NCBI GenBank assembly: GCA_001464795.1
Contig: LNEB01000011.1
Coordinates: forward strand, 1-64,000
Reading direction: 5' to 3'
Origin: Bdellovibrionales bacterium Ga0074139
Lineage (GTDB): Bacteria; Bdellovibrionota; Bdellovibrionia; Bdellovibrionales; Bdellovibrionaceae
Length of the DNA stretch: 64,000 nucleotides
Made by a program: the position numbers and the translations under genes. Each line of letters starts with the position of its first letter. Position 1 is the first letter of the stretch. Of the stretch, positions 41,271 to 50,577 are shown in pieces. The notes under the pieces are model-generated. The model was not told the DNA's origin. It was given only the letters and a program-made list of their open reading frames with translations, and did not search any database.

Positions 41271-43293
41271 GGTGCTCATGGAAAAAAGTGTACTGTAATG
41301 ATAGCCGGTAAGCCTGCTGCTTAAGGTCTGCAGCTCTGCCATGACCGCCTTCTATGTTTTCATGGTAATAAAAGGGAATTTCCATCTGCTTCATCCGTGC
41401 CGCCATCTTGCGAGCGTGGCCTGGATGAACTCGGTCATCTCGGGTGGAAGTGGTAATGAAAAAGGCAGGATATTTCACACCTTTTTTTAAATTCTGATAC
41501 GGAGAGTACTTCGAAATATATTCCCAATCCTTCGGGTCATCAGGATTTCCATACTCGGCCATCCATGAATGGCCTGCTGGCAGCAGATGGTAGCGCTTCA
41601 TATCGAGCAAGGGAACCTCACAAACAATCGCTTTATACAAATCAGGTCTTTGCGTGAGTGCCACACCAGCAAGTAAACCACCATTGCTTCCACCAATAAG
41701 ACCCACTCGATCGGAAGTCGTAAGAGTTTTTTTAAATAGATCTTCAGTGACAGCAAATAAATCATCGTAAGCATTTTGTCTTTTTTCTTTTAAAGCAGCT
41801 GCATGCCAAATAGGTCCAAACTCTCCTCCACCACGAATGTTGGCGATCACGTACTGGCCACCCTTTTCAAGCCACAGTTTTCCATCAATCGAATCATAGA
41901 ATGGAACCATGGAAATTTCAAAACCACCGTAAGCATTAATAATGGTGGGAGCTGGGCCTTTTGAAAATTTTGAACGAATTAAAAAGTAAGGGATCTGAGT
42001 GCCATCTTTACTAGTGGCAAAAAGCTGTTCTACTTTTAAATTAGAGCTATCAAATTGCGCCGGCATTTTTTTAATTTCAGTCACTTGATTTTTTTCCCAC
42101 TGATAGTACGTAGGTGGAGTCAAGGGGCTATCAAATTGTAACACGACTTCAGATCCATATTTATTAATGGCGACTAAATAAGTATTACCAATTTCATGTA
42201 CGGGGGCTGGCTTTCCATTCAGCAAAACTTTTGGGACAACATTATCAATAACTGATAAATACATTTCATTTTTCGTAAAACTGACACCTTCAAAGAACAC
42301 CTTATCCGTGGGTGTAAAGACAGCCTCTAAATTTTGCCAATCACCGACAGGTGCTTTTAGCAAACTTCCAGCAACAAATTTCTTTCCATCCACTACCAAG
42401 TCTTTTCGATTCGTAATATAAATTTCATTTTTCCAAAAACCATAAATATAAACATCTTTGGAGTAAGGAAGTTTTTCTAGATTTTTAGAATTTTTAAAGT
42501 AAAAAGATTCTGACTCATAAAAATTAATGGATCTATGAATGATCACATGGCTGCCATCAGGTCCAGAAATTGTGTAGTTATAAACCGAGTTATCCGAATC
42601 TTCGGCTTTATAAATAATCTCTGCATTGGCCAGATCTGTCCCGCGCTTCCAAAGCCTCACTTGCAAGGCATAGCCTGAGGCTGAAACGGGCTCTCCTGGT
42701 AAATTGGTTGATACTAAAAGAGTATCTTGATCAATCCAGTTCCCCCCACCTTTACTGATGGGAATAAAAAAACCATCTTTTACAAACTGCTTAGTGCCAA
42801 CATCAAATTCTCGGGTTTCTGCCGCATCACGGCCCGCATCGCTAAGCCTTAAAAGACATCTGGAACTTTCAGGAGTGTGAAAATCACAACCCTGGTAAAC
42901 CCAACTTTTATTTTCTTTTTTATTCAGTTCATCAATATCAATTAAAATTTCCCATTCAGGCGTCGTGGATTTGTAGTTTTCAAAAGTTGTTCTTCTAAAA
43001 ACTCCGCGGGGGTTTTTTTGATCTGTCCAAAAATTATAAACATACTGACCGTGGAAGCGAATGGAAGGAATTCGGCTTTTGTTATCTAAAATTTTAAAAG
43101 CTTCGTCTTCATATTTTTTTTGGTCAGGGTTTTTCACAAAATGTTTTTTCGAAACTTCGTTGGTGGAATTGACCCATTCCATGGCTTCCTTACCATCCAC
43201 ATTTTCTAACCATTGGTGTTCATCTTTCATGGCCGAAGCACATCCCATTTGAATTACTGTTGTCATAAGTATTATTTTTCCCTTGCTAATCAT
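41263..43293 (-). CDS. Prolyl oligopeptidase family (S9) lipoprotein
   Basis: 676 aa from the ATG at 43293, which opens a lipoprotein signal (MISKGKIILMTTVIQMGCAS); upstream in-frame ATGs give a poor leader. An N-terminal seven-bladed propeller (HQWLENVDGKEAMEWV and FHGQYVYNFWTD) leads to the C-terminal hydrolase: nucleophile Ser in GGSNGGLLAG, Asp in STRDDRVHP and His in EGGHGRAADL. It cleaves proline-containing oligopeptides, here probably in the periplasm. It fits peptide use together with the Opp transporter. Confidence 0.92.
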   Translation of the reverse strand: MISKGKIILMTTVIQMGCASAMKDEHQWLENVDGKEAMEWVNSTNEVSKKHFVKNPDQKKYEDEAFKILDNKSRIPSIRFHGQYVYNFWTDQKNPRGVFRRTTFENYKSTTPEWEILIDIDELNKKENKSWVYQGCDFHTPESSRCLLRLSDAGRDAAETREFDVGTKQFVKDGFFIPISKGGGNWIDQDTLLVSTNLPGEPVSASGYALQVRLWKRGTDLANAEIIYKAEDSDNSVYNYTISGPDGSHVIIHRSINFYESESFYFKNSKNLEKLPYSKDVYIYGFWKNEIYITNRKDLVVDGKKFVAGSLLKAPVGDWQNLEAVFTPTDKVFFEGVSFTKNEMYLSVIDNVVPKVLLNGKPAPVHEIGNTYLVAINKYGSEVVLQFDSPLTPPTYYQWEKNQVTEIKKMPAQFDSSNLKVEQLFATSKDGTQIPYFLIRSKFSKGPAPTIINAYGGFEISMVPFYDSIDGKLWLEKGGQYVIANIRGGGEFGPIWHAAALKEKRQNAYDDLFAVTEDLFKKTLTTSDRVGLIGGSNGGLLAGVALTQRPDLYKAIVCEVPLLDMKRYHLLPAGHSWMAEYGNPDDPKDWEYISKYSPYQNLKKGVKYPAFFITTSTRDDRVHPGHARKMAARMKQMEIPFYYHENIEGGHGRAADLKQQAYRLSLQYTFFHEHLK

Positions 43294-43441
43294 GCCCAGT
43301 ATCTTTTCACAGTGCTTACATGCTAGCCAAGTTAAAACTGCCTTACAAATTACGTCATTTGTCTCAAATTGAGACCCCAAATATAAATCAAAGCCCGTTC
43401 ACATGGCACTCAGGATGCTTAATAACAGGTAAGAGGTATTT

Positions 43442-43957
43442 ATGAGCTCAACTCGAATGCAAGCCCTAGTTATCATTGTTCTTATTCAGATGGTATCTTT
43501 GATCAGCTGGTCAGCCACTCAGGAAAAGCCCATGATAAAACCAATGAGCTTCATACTCAACAATGTTCTAAATGCCGATCTGCAAAGTTCTAATCAACTG
43601 GAAAATGAAGCCGTGCCGATGAAAAATTATCAGTTGTTTGTTTATGTTGGTGCCAATTGCCAAGCCTGCCAAATTTATACAACTGAGTTGCAAAAACTAG
43701 CACTCGAAAAAGCCAAACATCTGAACGTGGTGGTGGTTTACGATCACAGCTCAAAAGCCAGCTTGAATCAAAAAGATTATTTCAACCAATCCTCAACCTA
43801 TGAGTATTTTGACCACGCAGGATATATGTACCACTATCTTTTTAATAAGCCTCAGTATTTAAGCTATGTTTTTACGGGCCCCAAGCACACCATTATTTCT
43901 GATGGTCAATTATCAAAACTTGAGGACATCGAAACATTGAAATCTGCTATCAATTAA
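43442..43957 (+). CDS. Thioredoxin-fold protein with CxxC, exported
   Basis: 171 aa. N-terminal signal or anchor (ALVIIVLIQMVSLISW), then a thioredoxin-like fold with a CQAC active site in FVYVGANCQACQIYTTELQ followed by VVVVYDH. Probably a periplasmic thiol-disulfide protein. The rest (HAGYMYHYLFNKPQYLSYVF) is not family-like by eye. It has a usable ribosome binding site (AAGAGG). Confidence 0.65.
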   Translation: MSSTRMQALVIIVLIQMVSLISWSATQEKPMIKPMSFILNNVLNADLQSSNQLENEAVPMKNYQLFVYVGANCQACQIYTTELQKLALEKAKHLNVVVVYDHSSKASLNQKDYFNQSSTYEYFDHAGYMYHYLFNKPQYLSYVFTGPKHTIISDGQLSKLEDIETLKSAIN

Positions 43958-44628
43958 TTTTTTTGCGCTAGCAGAAAACCTTCAACAGTGGGCACAAAGC
44001 AAGCTCGCCAGGCTGGGGATTCTAAAAGTCTTTTATTAAATTCTTGCATCACATGAATCTGTTTTTTTGAAAAAGGATGCTCGAAATCCAGCTCACTGAC
44101 AGCACCAGATAAAAACACATTGTCAGCTAGCAAGTAGCCGCCAGATTTTAAGTTTTTTTCTGACCAAATTAAATAGTCCAGATAGGCCGCTTTGTTACCA
44201 TCAATAAAAATAAAATCAAAGGGACTTTCTGCTTCGGCCATTGCTAAGGTTTCACGAGCATCACCCAGAAGTGGTTTGACCTGCTTGTTTCGTTCACTGG
44301 CAAATTGCTGAAGTAGGGGTTTGGCTTTTTCCATATGTTGCGGATTTTTTTCTAAAGTCCAAAGGGTGCCCTTCGGTTTTAGTCCATCCAAAATGTAAAT
44401 TCCTGATAGTCCTGTGAGTGTTCCGATCTCGAGGGCTTTATCCGCTTGCGACAATTGGACACACCATCTTAGAAAATGAGCCTCTGACTTAGCTAAAGAA
44501 ATTCCACCTAAGTTCAAAGAGTCTGCTGCTTTACGGCACTGAGTCTCGTAGGGTTCTAAGCTAGGCAAAGTTTGCTGAAGATAAATTTCTTGAGGAGTCA
44601 GTTCTTTCGATCGCATGGGTAGACTCAT
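43954..44628 (-). CDS. SAM-dependent O-methyltransferase (CCoAOMT-like)
   Basis: 224 aa. Class I methyltransferase: SAM motif I in ALEIGTLTGLSGIYIL, acidic motif II LWTLEKNPQHMEKA, and FDFIFIDGNKAAYLDYLIW with LADNVFLSGAV as in caffeoyl-CoA O-methyltransferase relatives. Substrate unknown. The gene converges on the thioredoxin-like gene with a 4-bp overlap. Confidence 0.9.
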   Translation of the reverse strand: MSLPMRSKELTPQEIYLQQTLPSLEPYETQCRKAADSLNLGGISLAKSEAHFLRWCVQLSQADKALEIGTLTGLSGIYILDGLKPKGTLWTLEKNPQHMEKAKPLLQQFASERNKQVKPLLGDARETLAMAEAESPFDFIFIDGNKAAYLDYLIWSEKNLKSGGYLLADNVFLSGAVSELDFEHPFSKKQIHVMQEFNKRLLESPAWRACFVPTVEGFLLAQKN

Positions 44629-44695
44629 TTAGTCATTTTGTGCATGGACTTGCAAGCCATTTCCCTTTATAAAATGAAGGCTCCGAGGTGATGAT

Positions 44696-45685
44696 TTGTC
44701 CGATTTATTAGAAGTCAAAAATTTAAAAACTCGCTTCAAAACTGATGACGGAACTTTTTACGCCGTTGATGATGTCAGTTTTTCTGTAAAACCGGGTCGT
44801 TCTTTAGGAATCGTTGGTGAATCGGGTTGTGGAAAATCTGTGACCTCACTGTCCATTATGCGATTGATTCAATCTCCAGGGCTTATTGAATCTGGTGAAA
44901 TTTTATTTAATGGAAAAAATCTTCTTAAATTATCCGATGAAGAAATGCGAAAAATTCGTGGCAATGAAATGGCTATGATTTTTCAAGAGCCCATGACCTC
45001 TTTAAATCCTGTGTATACAGTGGGCAATCAAATCGATGAAGCCATTGCCATTCATCAACCAAAACTTTCTGGTGCTGAAGTCAAACAGCGCACAGTGGAA
45101 ATGCTAAAAAAAGTGGGAATTCCCGCTCCTGAAAAGCGTTATGATGAATACCCCCACCAACTTTCTGGAGGCATGAGACAACGGGTGATGATTGCCATGG
45201 CCATGTCTTGCAATCCTCAATTACTTATTGCCGATGAACCCACCACTGCACTTGATGTTACCATTCAAGCACAAATTTTAGATTTGATTCGTAACTTGCA
45301 AAAAGATTTTAATATGGGTCTTATTTTGATCACCCATGATTTGGGTGTGGTGGCTGAAATGTGTCACGACGTGGTTGTCATGTACGCTGGCCGGGTGATT
45401 GAACAGGGCACAGTGGAAGAAATCTTTTATCGCCCCAAACATCCCTACACTCGTGGATTGCTCGATTCCATTCCTCACTTTGAAACAGGGCAAAAGCTGC
45501 AAAGTCTTAAAACAATTCCAGGCCTTGTTCCTAGTCTTTTGAATTTACCAAAGGGTTGTCGATTTGTAGATCGTTGTCAGTATTCCCAATCTGACTGCCA
45601 ATCCGTGGACCCAAGACTTGAAAACCTTCGGGGTCATCACAAAGTTGCGTGCCATCATCCACTTGAACAAACGAGCGCAACATGA
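44696..45685 (+). CDS. Oligopeptide ABC transporter ATPase (OppD/DppD-type)
   Basis: 329 aa, TTG start after GAGGTG. Walker [10 protein letters not shown]-loop [10 protein letters not shown], signature LSGGMRQR, Walker [13 protein letters not shown] and the H-loop are intact, plus the C-terminal oligopeptide-binding Cys motif ([13 protein letters not shown]). Overlaps the OppF-type ATPase by 4 nt (ATGA). The matching permeases and binding protein are probably those at 58193-61896, 12 kb away. Confidence 0.96.
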   Translation: MSDLLEVKNLKTRFKTDDGTFYAVDDVSFSVKPGRSLGIVGESGCGKSVTSLSIMRLIQSPGLIESGEILFNGKNLLKLSDEEMRKIRGNEMAMIFQEPMTSLNPVYTVGNQIDEAIAIHQPKLSGAEVKQRTVEMLKKVGIPAPEKRYDEYPHQLSGGMRQRVMIAMAMSCNPQLLIADEPTTALDVTIQAQILDLIRNLQKDFNMGLILITHDLGVVAEMCHDVVVMYAGRVIEQGTVEEIFYRPKHPYTRGLLDSIPHFETGQKLQSLKTIPGLVPSLLNLPKGCRFVDRCQYSQSDCQSVDPRLENLRGHHKVACHHPLEQTSAT

Positions 45686-46647
45686 GCGATGTCATTTTAA
45701 AAGTTGAAGACATTTACAAAAGTTTCCCCATTTACGGAGGACTTTTACAAAAAGAAGTAGCCTCTGTTAAAGCTGTCCAAGGTGTTTCATTTGATTTACG
45801 AAAAGGTCAAACCCTAGGCCTGGTGGGCGAATCCGGTTGTGGTAAATCCACTTTAGGTCGTTGTTTAGTTAGACTTCATGATGCGACTTCAGGAAAAATC
45901 ACCTTCAAAGGCCAAGATATTACCCATGTCAAAGGCGAGCAACTTCGTGAGCTTAGAAAAAAAATTCAAATTATTTTTCAAGATCCTTATGCATCTTTGA
46001 ATCCTCGAATGACCATAGGATCCATCCTTGAAGAACCATTAATTATTCATAATCTTTTTGATTCCCATGAAGCTCGCTTGAAGCGTGTGCATGAGCTGGT
46101 AGATACCGTGGGCCTTCGCCGCGAACATTTGAATCGATATCCCCATGAATTTTCCGGTGGACAACGTCAGCGCGTGGGAATCGCACGTGCTTTAGCTGTT
46201 AACCCAGAGCTTATCATTTGTGATGAACCTGTCAGTGCTCTTGATGTTTCCATCCAAGCTCAAGTGATTAATTTATTGATGGAACTGCAAAAGAATCTAG
46301 GTCTCACTTATATTTTTATTGCCCATGATTTAAAAGTCGTCGAGCACGTTTCTCACCAAGTGGCCGTGATGTACTTGGGTAAAATTGTGGAACTTGCCGA
46401 AAGTGAAGAACTTTATAAAAATCCTCAGCATCCTTATACCAAAGCGCTTTTGTCTGCGATCCCCACTCCTGATCCAAAACCTAAGGCTCAGCGAACGATT
46501 TTAACGGGGGATGTCCCAAGCCCCATGAATCCGCCTTCAGGCTGCCATTTCCATCCTCGCTGTCCTATCGCAGATCAGAATTGCCAGAAGCAAATTCCAG
46601 AACTCAAAATGGTTTCTGGTCATGCGGTCTCCTGCCTTAAAGTCTAG
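45682..46647 (+). CDS. Oligopeptide ABC transporter ATPase (OppF/DppF-type)
   Basis: 321 aa, partner ATPase of the gene before it. [47 protein letters not shown] and the C-terminal Cys pattern ([11 protein letters not shown]) are present. The two ATPases form the heterodimer that drives peptide import. Confidence 0.97.
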   Translation: MSDVILKVEDIYKSFPIYGGLLQKEVASVKAVQGVSFDLRKGQTLGLVGESGCGKSTLGRCLVRLHDATSGKITFKGQDITHVKGEQLRELRKKIQIIFQDPYASLNPRMTIGSILEEPLIIHNLFDSHEARLKRVHELVDTVGLRREHLNRYPHEFSGGQRQRVGIARALAVNPELIICDEPVSALDVSIQAQVINLLMELQKNLGLTYIFIAHDLKVVEHVSHQVAVMYLGKIVELAESEELYKNPQHPYTKALLSAIPTPDPKPKAQRTILTGDVPSPMNPPSGCHFHPRCPIADQNCQKQIPELKMVSGHAVSCLKV

Positions 46648-46665
46648 TTCGTTGGGGTCACTATT

Positions 46666-46693
46666 ATGATTCGGACTTTTAGTGCCGAATCAT
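46666..46693. promoter_or_regulatory. Perfect 9-bp inverted repeat before the PilZ gene
   Basis: ATGATTCGG / CCGAATCAT with a 10-nt spacer, 5 nt before the first possible PilZ ATG and 19 nt past the OppF-type stop. It could end the opp mRNA (no T run) or control PilZ translation. Confidence 0.5.
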
Positions 46694-46698
46694 TCTAA

Positions 46699-47436
46699 AT
46701 GGAACTTACAGGCAAAATGTGGATCTTTTTTAACGTTAAATCTCAAGTCAAAACAGATCCCATGCCAGCAGCTAAAGCCTATGATTATTTGCATAGAATC
46801 GATCCTCAAGATCACAAATTTTATTTGGGTTGGACTCCAGGTTGGAAACAGTGGCTGACCTGTAAAGAGATCTTAAAAAATTACACTCACCTTTTTATAA
46901 TTCCTCCTTCAACGCAAGGACTGGATATGGAGAACACTAAATCTTCATTAACAGGGACAGGCTCTGAACATACCTACACCGAAATTCAGCTTAACCAAAT
47001 TCAACCCCTTGAGGATGAGTTCAGACCGGAATTGGTCAATTGGGAAAAAACGCCAGCACTGCCGACACTTAAAAAAGAAAGTGATCAACGAAAATATAAA
47101 AGATTTCCTCATAGGATTGAAATCGTGATCATGACCAAACAAGGCAAATCTTTTAGATCATCTTCAGCCAATATTTCTTTGGGTGGAGTTCTACTTCGTG
47201 AACCCGTGCCCGCTGATATTTTGAAAGAAGCCATGGATGTGGTAATCGTGAATCCATTTCCAGATAACACAACACCAAGCCATCTACTGATGAAGGGGCA
47301 AGTTGTTGGTGATATTAAAGACAAAAGAAGACTGATGTTTTATGATCTTAGTGACGAAGTTCAAAAAAAACTTTTTAATATTTTAGACAAATATAAAACC
47401 AACTATCAGGCTTATAAAAGCAAAAAAGTTGCTTAA
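46699..47436 (+). CDS. PilZ-domain protein with N-terminal GYF_2-like domain
   Basis: 245 aa. The C-terminal PilZ domain has the c-di-GMP-binding residues: RKYKR followed by SANISLGGVLLREP (the (D/N)xSxxG motif). The N-terminus (MWIFFNVKSQVKTDPMPAAKAYDYL...GWTPGWKQWLTCKEI) resembles a GYF_2 domain. It probably binds c-di-GMP, for example from the receiver-GGDEF protein at 51541. The start may be ATG 46717 (MWIFF) because no Shine-Dalgarno is seen before 46699. Confidence 0.85.
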   Translation: MELTGKMWIFFNVKSQVKTDPMPAAKAYDYLHRIDPQDHKFYLGWTPGWKQWLTCKEILKNYTHLFIIPPSTQGLDMENTKSSLTGTGSEHTYTEIQLNQIQPLEDEFRPELVNWEKTPALPTLKKESDQRKYKRFPHRIEIVIMTKQGKSFRSSSANISLGGVLLREPVPADILKEAMDVVIVNPFPDNTTPSHLLMKGQVVGDIKDKRRLMFYDLSDEVQKKLFNILDKYKTNYQAYKSKKVA

Positions 47437-47930
47437 TTCTGATCAGAAATTTTTAACAAGGCTTGAATAGTTTTTCTTAATTTTGCAACTTCAAATGGTT
47501 TTTTTAAAAAATCATCAGCCCCAATATCAAAGGCTTTTTTAATGTCAGCTTCCGTGGCTTGCCCTGAAACAAATAACAATGGAATTTCTTTTAAAGTTTT
47601 ATGCTGCTTAAGCATTTCGGCTAGTTCAAATCCATCGATCCAAGGAAGTCCGACATCCATTAAAATCAAATCGATTTGGCTGTCATCCAAAAGATTGGTC
47701 AGTTCGGTCGCATCTTTGGCCATTCTTAAAACATAACCTTCAGGTTCTAGCATACGAATCAATGCGGCTTGCATGGAATCATCGTCTTCAATGATTAATA
47801 AAGTTTTAGGATCCATTTTTGTTTTCAGATCTCGAAATTGATCTAATGATACAACAGATTCAGACGTGATTCGTTGCTTCGCTAATTTTTCAATTTTTTG
47901 AATAAGTTCCAGTGTGCCAATTTTTTTCAT
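47433..47930 (-). CDS. Single-domain response regulator
   Basis: 165 aa: a 40-residue N-terminal helix region and a receiver domain (LLIIEDDDS, phospho-acceptor Asp in LILMDVGLPWIDG, Thr/Ser in LLFVSGQ, Lys in FLKKPFEV). No output domain, so it likely works by protein contacts. It lies 2 nt downstream of trxB and is probably co-transcribed with it. Its end overlaps the PilZ gene by 4 bp. Confidence 0.92.
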   Translation of the reverse strand: MKKIGTLELIQKIEKLAKQRITSESVVSLDQFRDLKTKMDPKTLLIIEDDDSMQAALIRMLEPEGYVLRMAKDATELTNLLDDSQIDLILMDVGLPWIDGFELAEMLKQHKTLKEIPLLFVSGQATEADIKKAFDIGADDFLKKPFEVAKLRKTIQALLKISDQN

Positions 47931-47932
47931 GT

Positions 47933-48880
47933 TTATCCGTGAAGTTCTGCTTCTTTGTTTTCAATCCATCTTTCAGCATCAATGGCTGCCATGCAACCTG
48001 TCCCTGCCGCTGTGATCGCTTGTCGATACGTTGGGTCTTGAACGTCACCAGCTGCAAATACACCAGGAATTTTAGTGAACGTAGTACCTGGCTTAGTCAC
48101 TAAGTAACCCGCCTCATTCATATCAAGAAGACTATTAAAAATCTTAGTATTAGGAGTGTGCCCGATGGCGATAAACAAACCCTGCATGGCTTTTTCTGTT
48201 TTAGCACCTGTCACAGTATCATTTAATATGACACCCGTGACTTCTTTGCCGTTACCTTTAACTTCTAAAACTTCAGAGTTCCAAATCACTTCAATTTTTG
48301 GATTTTTTAAAACTCGGTCCTGCATAATTTTAGAGGCTCTGAAAGAGTCCCTTCGGTGAATCAAATAAACTTTTTTAGCAAAGCGAGTTAAAAATGTAGC
48401 TTCTTCCATGGCAGTATCACCACCGCCCACAACACCCACTTCCACATCTTTAAAAAAAGCACCGTCACAAGTCGCACACGCTGAAACACCTTTGCTCATG
48501 TATTGTTTTTCAGAAGGGAGACCCAAAAGTTTTGCACTTGCACCAGTTGAAATAATGATGGTTTTTGCTTGGTATTCTGTATCGCGAATCCAAACCTTAA
48601 AAGGCCAAACATTGAAATCCACTTTTGTTACATTACGAGTGATAAAACGAGTGCCAAATCTTTCTGCTTGTTTTCGCATAACAGAAATTAAATCAGGACC
48701 TGTAATTCCGTGCTCAAAGCCAGGAAAATTTTCAACTTCCGTTGTGATCATCAACTGACCACCCGCTTCTTCGCCTTCAATCATAAGGGGATTCAGTCTT
48801 GCGCGAGCGGCGTAAACAGCAGCCGTTAAACCCGCAGGGCCAGAGCCAATAATAATAGTATTTTCGATTTTGCTTTCCAT
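47933..48880 (-). CDS. trxB: Thioredoxin reductase
   Basis: 315 aa, NADPH-dependent flavoprotein that reduces thioredoxin. FAD-binding GSGPAGLTAAVYAARA at the N-terminus, NADPH-binding VGVVGGGDTAMEEA, the redox pair in SACATCDG and the C-terminal FAD motif VFAAGDVQDPTYRQAITAAGTGCMAAI are all present. Ribosome binding site CGGAG. Full length. Confidence 0.97.
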   Translation of the reverse strand: MESKIENTIIIGSGPAGLTAAVYAARARLNPLMIEGEEAGGQLMITTEVENFPGFEHGITGPDLISVMRKQAERFGTRFITRNVTKVDFNVWPFKVWIRDTEYQAKTIIISTGASAKLLGLPSEKQYMSKGVSACATCDGAFFKDVEVGVVGGGDTAMEEATFLTRFAKKVYLIHRRDSFRASKIMQDRVLKNPKIEVIWNSEVLEVKGNGKEVTGVILNDTVTGAKTEKAMQGLFIAIGHTPNTKIFNSLLDMNEAGYLVTKPGTTFTKIPGVFAAGDVQDPTYRQAITAAGTGCMAAIDAERWIENKEAELHG

Positions 48881-48932
48881 AGATGAAATTCTCCGAATTG
48901 TGTTGTGAGTCTATGCTAAATAGCCCCGAGGT

Positions 48933-49571
48933 TCAATCAAAGCTCTGGCAAGAATGCCTTCTAGCAGAATCACTTATGCTGTGAATCATCTGCCCCGCTA
49001 TAGCCTTGGGATCTTTAGCTTTTCCTGAATTTCGAGGCTCACTTCCTAGCGGTAATAAATCAGTCTGCATATAGCCTGGACTTAAAAGCCTGAGGTCCAA
49101 AAATTGTGAGCTTGTTTCTTTTTGCAAAGAGGAAACAAGACCTTTTAGAGCATGTTTAGCTGCACAATAGGCTGCAGCTCCGGGATCTGCTTGATCTTCA
49201 GCAATAGCTGATCCCACCAAACAAATCTGCAGCAACTGAGGTGGCGGATTTTTTAAAAGCGAGTGCAATAAAAAGGCGGGGAATTCAAAACTGACTTTCA
49301 AAGCCCATGCATGATCTTTCCAAGAAAATTTTTGAAAATCACCATAAGGACCACCGGCTGCACAGTAGATAATCCGGGTGGGTTGTAATTCAATTATTTT
49401 TTTTAAGATTTCATCCCAGGTTTCAGGCTTTGCAAAATCAGCCTGTATTTCACTTTTCCTTGAAAGACTTTTTGCAAAAATGTTTTGGGACTCTAAAATT
49501 TCAATGAGAGCTTTTCCAAGACCTCGGCTTCCACCTAAGACAAGAACTCTTTCATTTTTACTGAATTTCAT
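48933..49571 (-). CDS. Short-chain dehydrogenase/reductase
   Basis: 212 aa. NAD(P)-binding VLVLGGSRGLGKALIE (TGxxxGxG-like), YCAAGGPYGDF (NAG-like), the Ser in CLVGSAIAE and the YxxxK pair in AAYCAAKHALKGL. Substrate unknown. The divergent ferredoxin gene starts only 14 bp away, so their promoters must overlap each other's coding region. Confidence 0.9.
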   Translation of the reverse strand: MKFSKNERVLVLGGSRGLGKALIEILESQNIFAKSLSRKSEIQADFAKPETWDEILKKIIELQPTRIIYCAAGGPYGDFQKFSWKDHAWALKVSFEFPAFLLHSLLKNPPPQLLQICLVGSAIAEDQADPGAAAYCAAKHALKGLVSSLQKETSSQFLDLRLLSPGYMQTDLLPLGSEPRNSGKAKDPKAIAGQMIHSISDSARRHSCQSFD

Positions 49572-49585
49572 TTTAAGATGCTTAT

Positions 49586-49873
49586 ATGCCTGTGATTAGT
49601 TTTGTCAAAAACAAACCATCGATTGAAGTTCCAGCTGGAGTCAACCTCATGGAGGCTTTACTGGCTCATCAAATACCTGTGGCTTCAAGCTGTAAAGGCG
49701 ACGGTATTTGCGGAAAGTGCCGAATGCGAATTCAAGCTGGCAGTGAAAATCTTGAGCCCCCAACCCAGCTAGAAACTGACACTTTAGCTAGAAATCAAGT
49801 GCCTCCAGGGCTTCGCTTGAGTTGCCAAATTGATATCAATTTTGATTTACAAGTGGATACTGATTATTGGTAA
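49586..49873 (+). CDS. 2Fe-2S ferredoxin
   Basis: 95 aa plant-type ferredoxin domain. The cluster motif Cx5CxxC is in SSCKGDGICGKCRM with the fourth Cys in RLSCQID. Strands VISFVKNKPSIEVPAGVNLMEALL match the beta-grasp fold. An electron carrier; its partner cannot be read from the neighbours. Its stop abuts the convergent trmB stop. Confidence 0.93.
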   Translation: MPVISFVKNKPSIEVPAGVNLMEALLAHQIPVASSCKGDGICGKCRMRIQAGSENLEPPTQLETDTLARNQVPPGLRLSCQIDINFDLQVDTDYW

Positions 49874-50566
49874 TTACTTTTTGTAAAGTCTGACAAAATT
49901 GGTCTTAATTCCCTTTGCAGTAAATAACTTTTCAAAGCCTGTGACAAAATTTTGAGTTTTCATTTCCGATTGATGCAAATCATAGGTTTGAAAAATGATC
50001 TCGTATTTTGTTTTTTTAATTTCTTCCAATGACCAATCAAACAATTCCAGACTGTCCGTTTTAAAATTTAAAAAAGAGTTGGGTTTTTGTAAATCATAAA
50101 TCATGTCTAAAAACCAAGAGTTGGTTAGGCGATTTTTTGGTTTTTTAGGACTTGTCCAAGGATCTGGGAAATGAATAAAAACATTATTGATTTCTTGAGA
50201 TTCAAAAAGCTGATCTAAATTAAAAGCGTGAAACCTAGCTATAGCTGCATTGGTGCATCCCACTTTACGTGCACGGCGGATGGATTGAACAAGGGGTTTA
50301 TATTTCAGTTCTAAACCCACCAAGCCCCGTTTTGAATTTTGACTGGCTTGATAGGCAAAGAAGACTCCGTTACCGGTGCCGATTTCTAAATCAACAGCGG
50401 CATCAGTTGGAAGCGATAAAATTTTTCGCCACAGGCCTTTGTTGTTAAGAGCTCGAATTTCATCAAAAGCAAAATCTTTGTACTCGCCGTTCAGGGCTAA
50501 TGTGTAAGCATTTTGATTAGGTAAATTTTCAGTGACATTAATTTGCGGGCGAAGGGGTCGATCCAT
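49874..50566 (-). CDS. trmB: tRNA (guanine-N7-)-methyltransferase
   Basis: 230 aa. SAM-binding LEIGTGNGVFFAYQASQN, conserved LVGLELKYKPLVQSI and the catalytic NVFIHFPDPWTSPKKPKNRL. It methylates G46 of tRNAs. It sits downstream of the CDF gene (11-nt gap) in one unit with the receiver-GGDEF gene. Confidence 0.93.
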   Translation of the reverse strand: MDRPLRPQINVTENLPNQNAYTLALNGEYKDFAFDEIRALNNKGLWRKILSLPTDAAVDLEIGTGNGVFFAYQASQNSKRGLVGLELKYKPLVQSIRRARKVGCTNAAIARFHAFNLDQLFESQEINNVFIHFPDPWTSPKKPKNRLTNSWFLDMIYDLQKPNSFLNFKTDSLELFDWSLEEIKKTKYEIIFQTYDLHQSEMKTQNFVTGFEKLFTAKGIKTNFVRLYKK

Positions 50567-50577
50567 GTGGAATAGGT

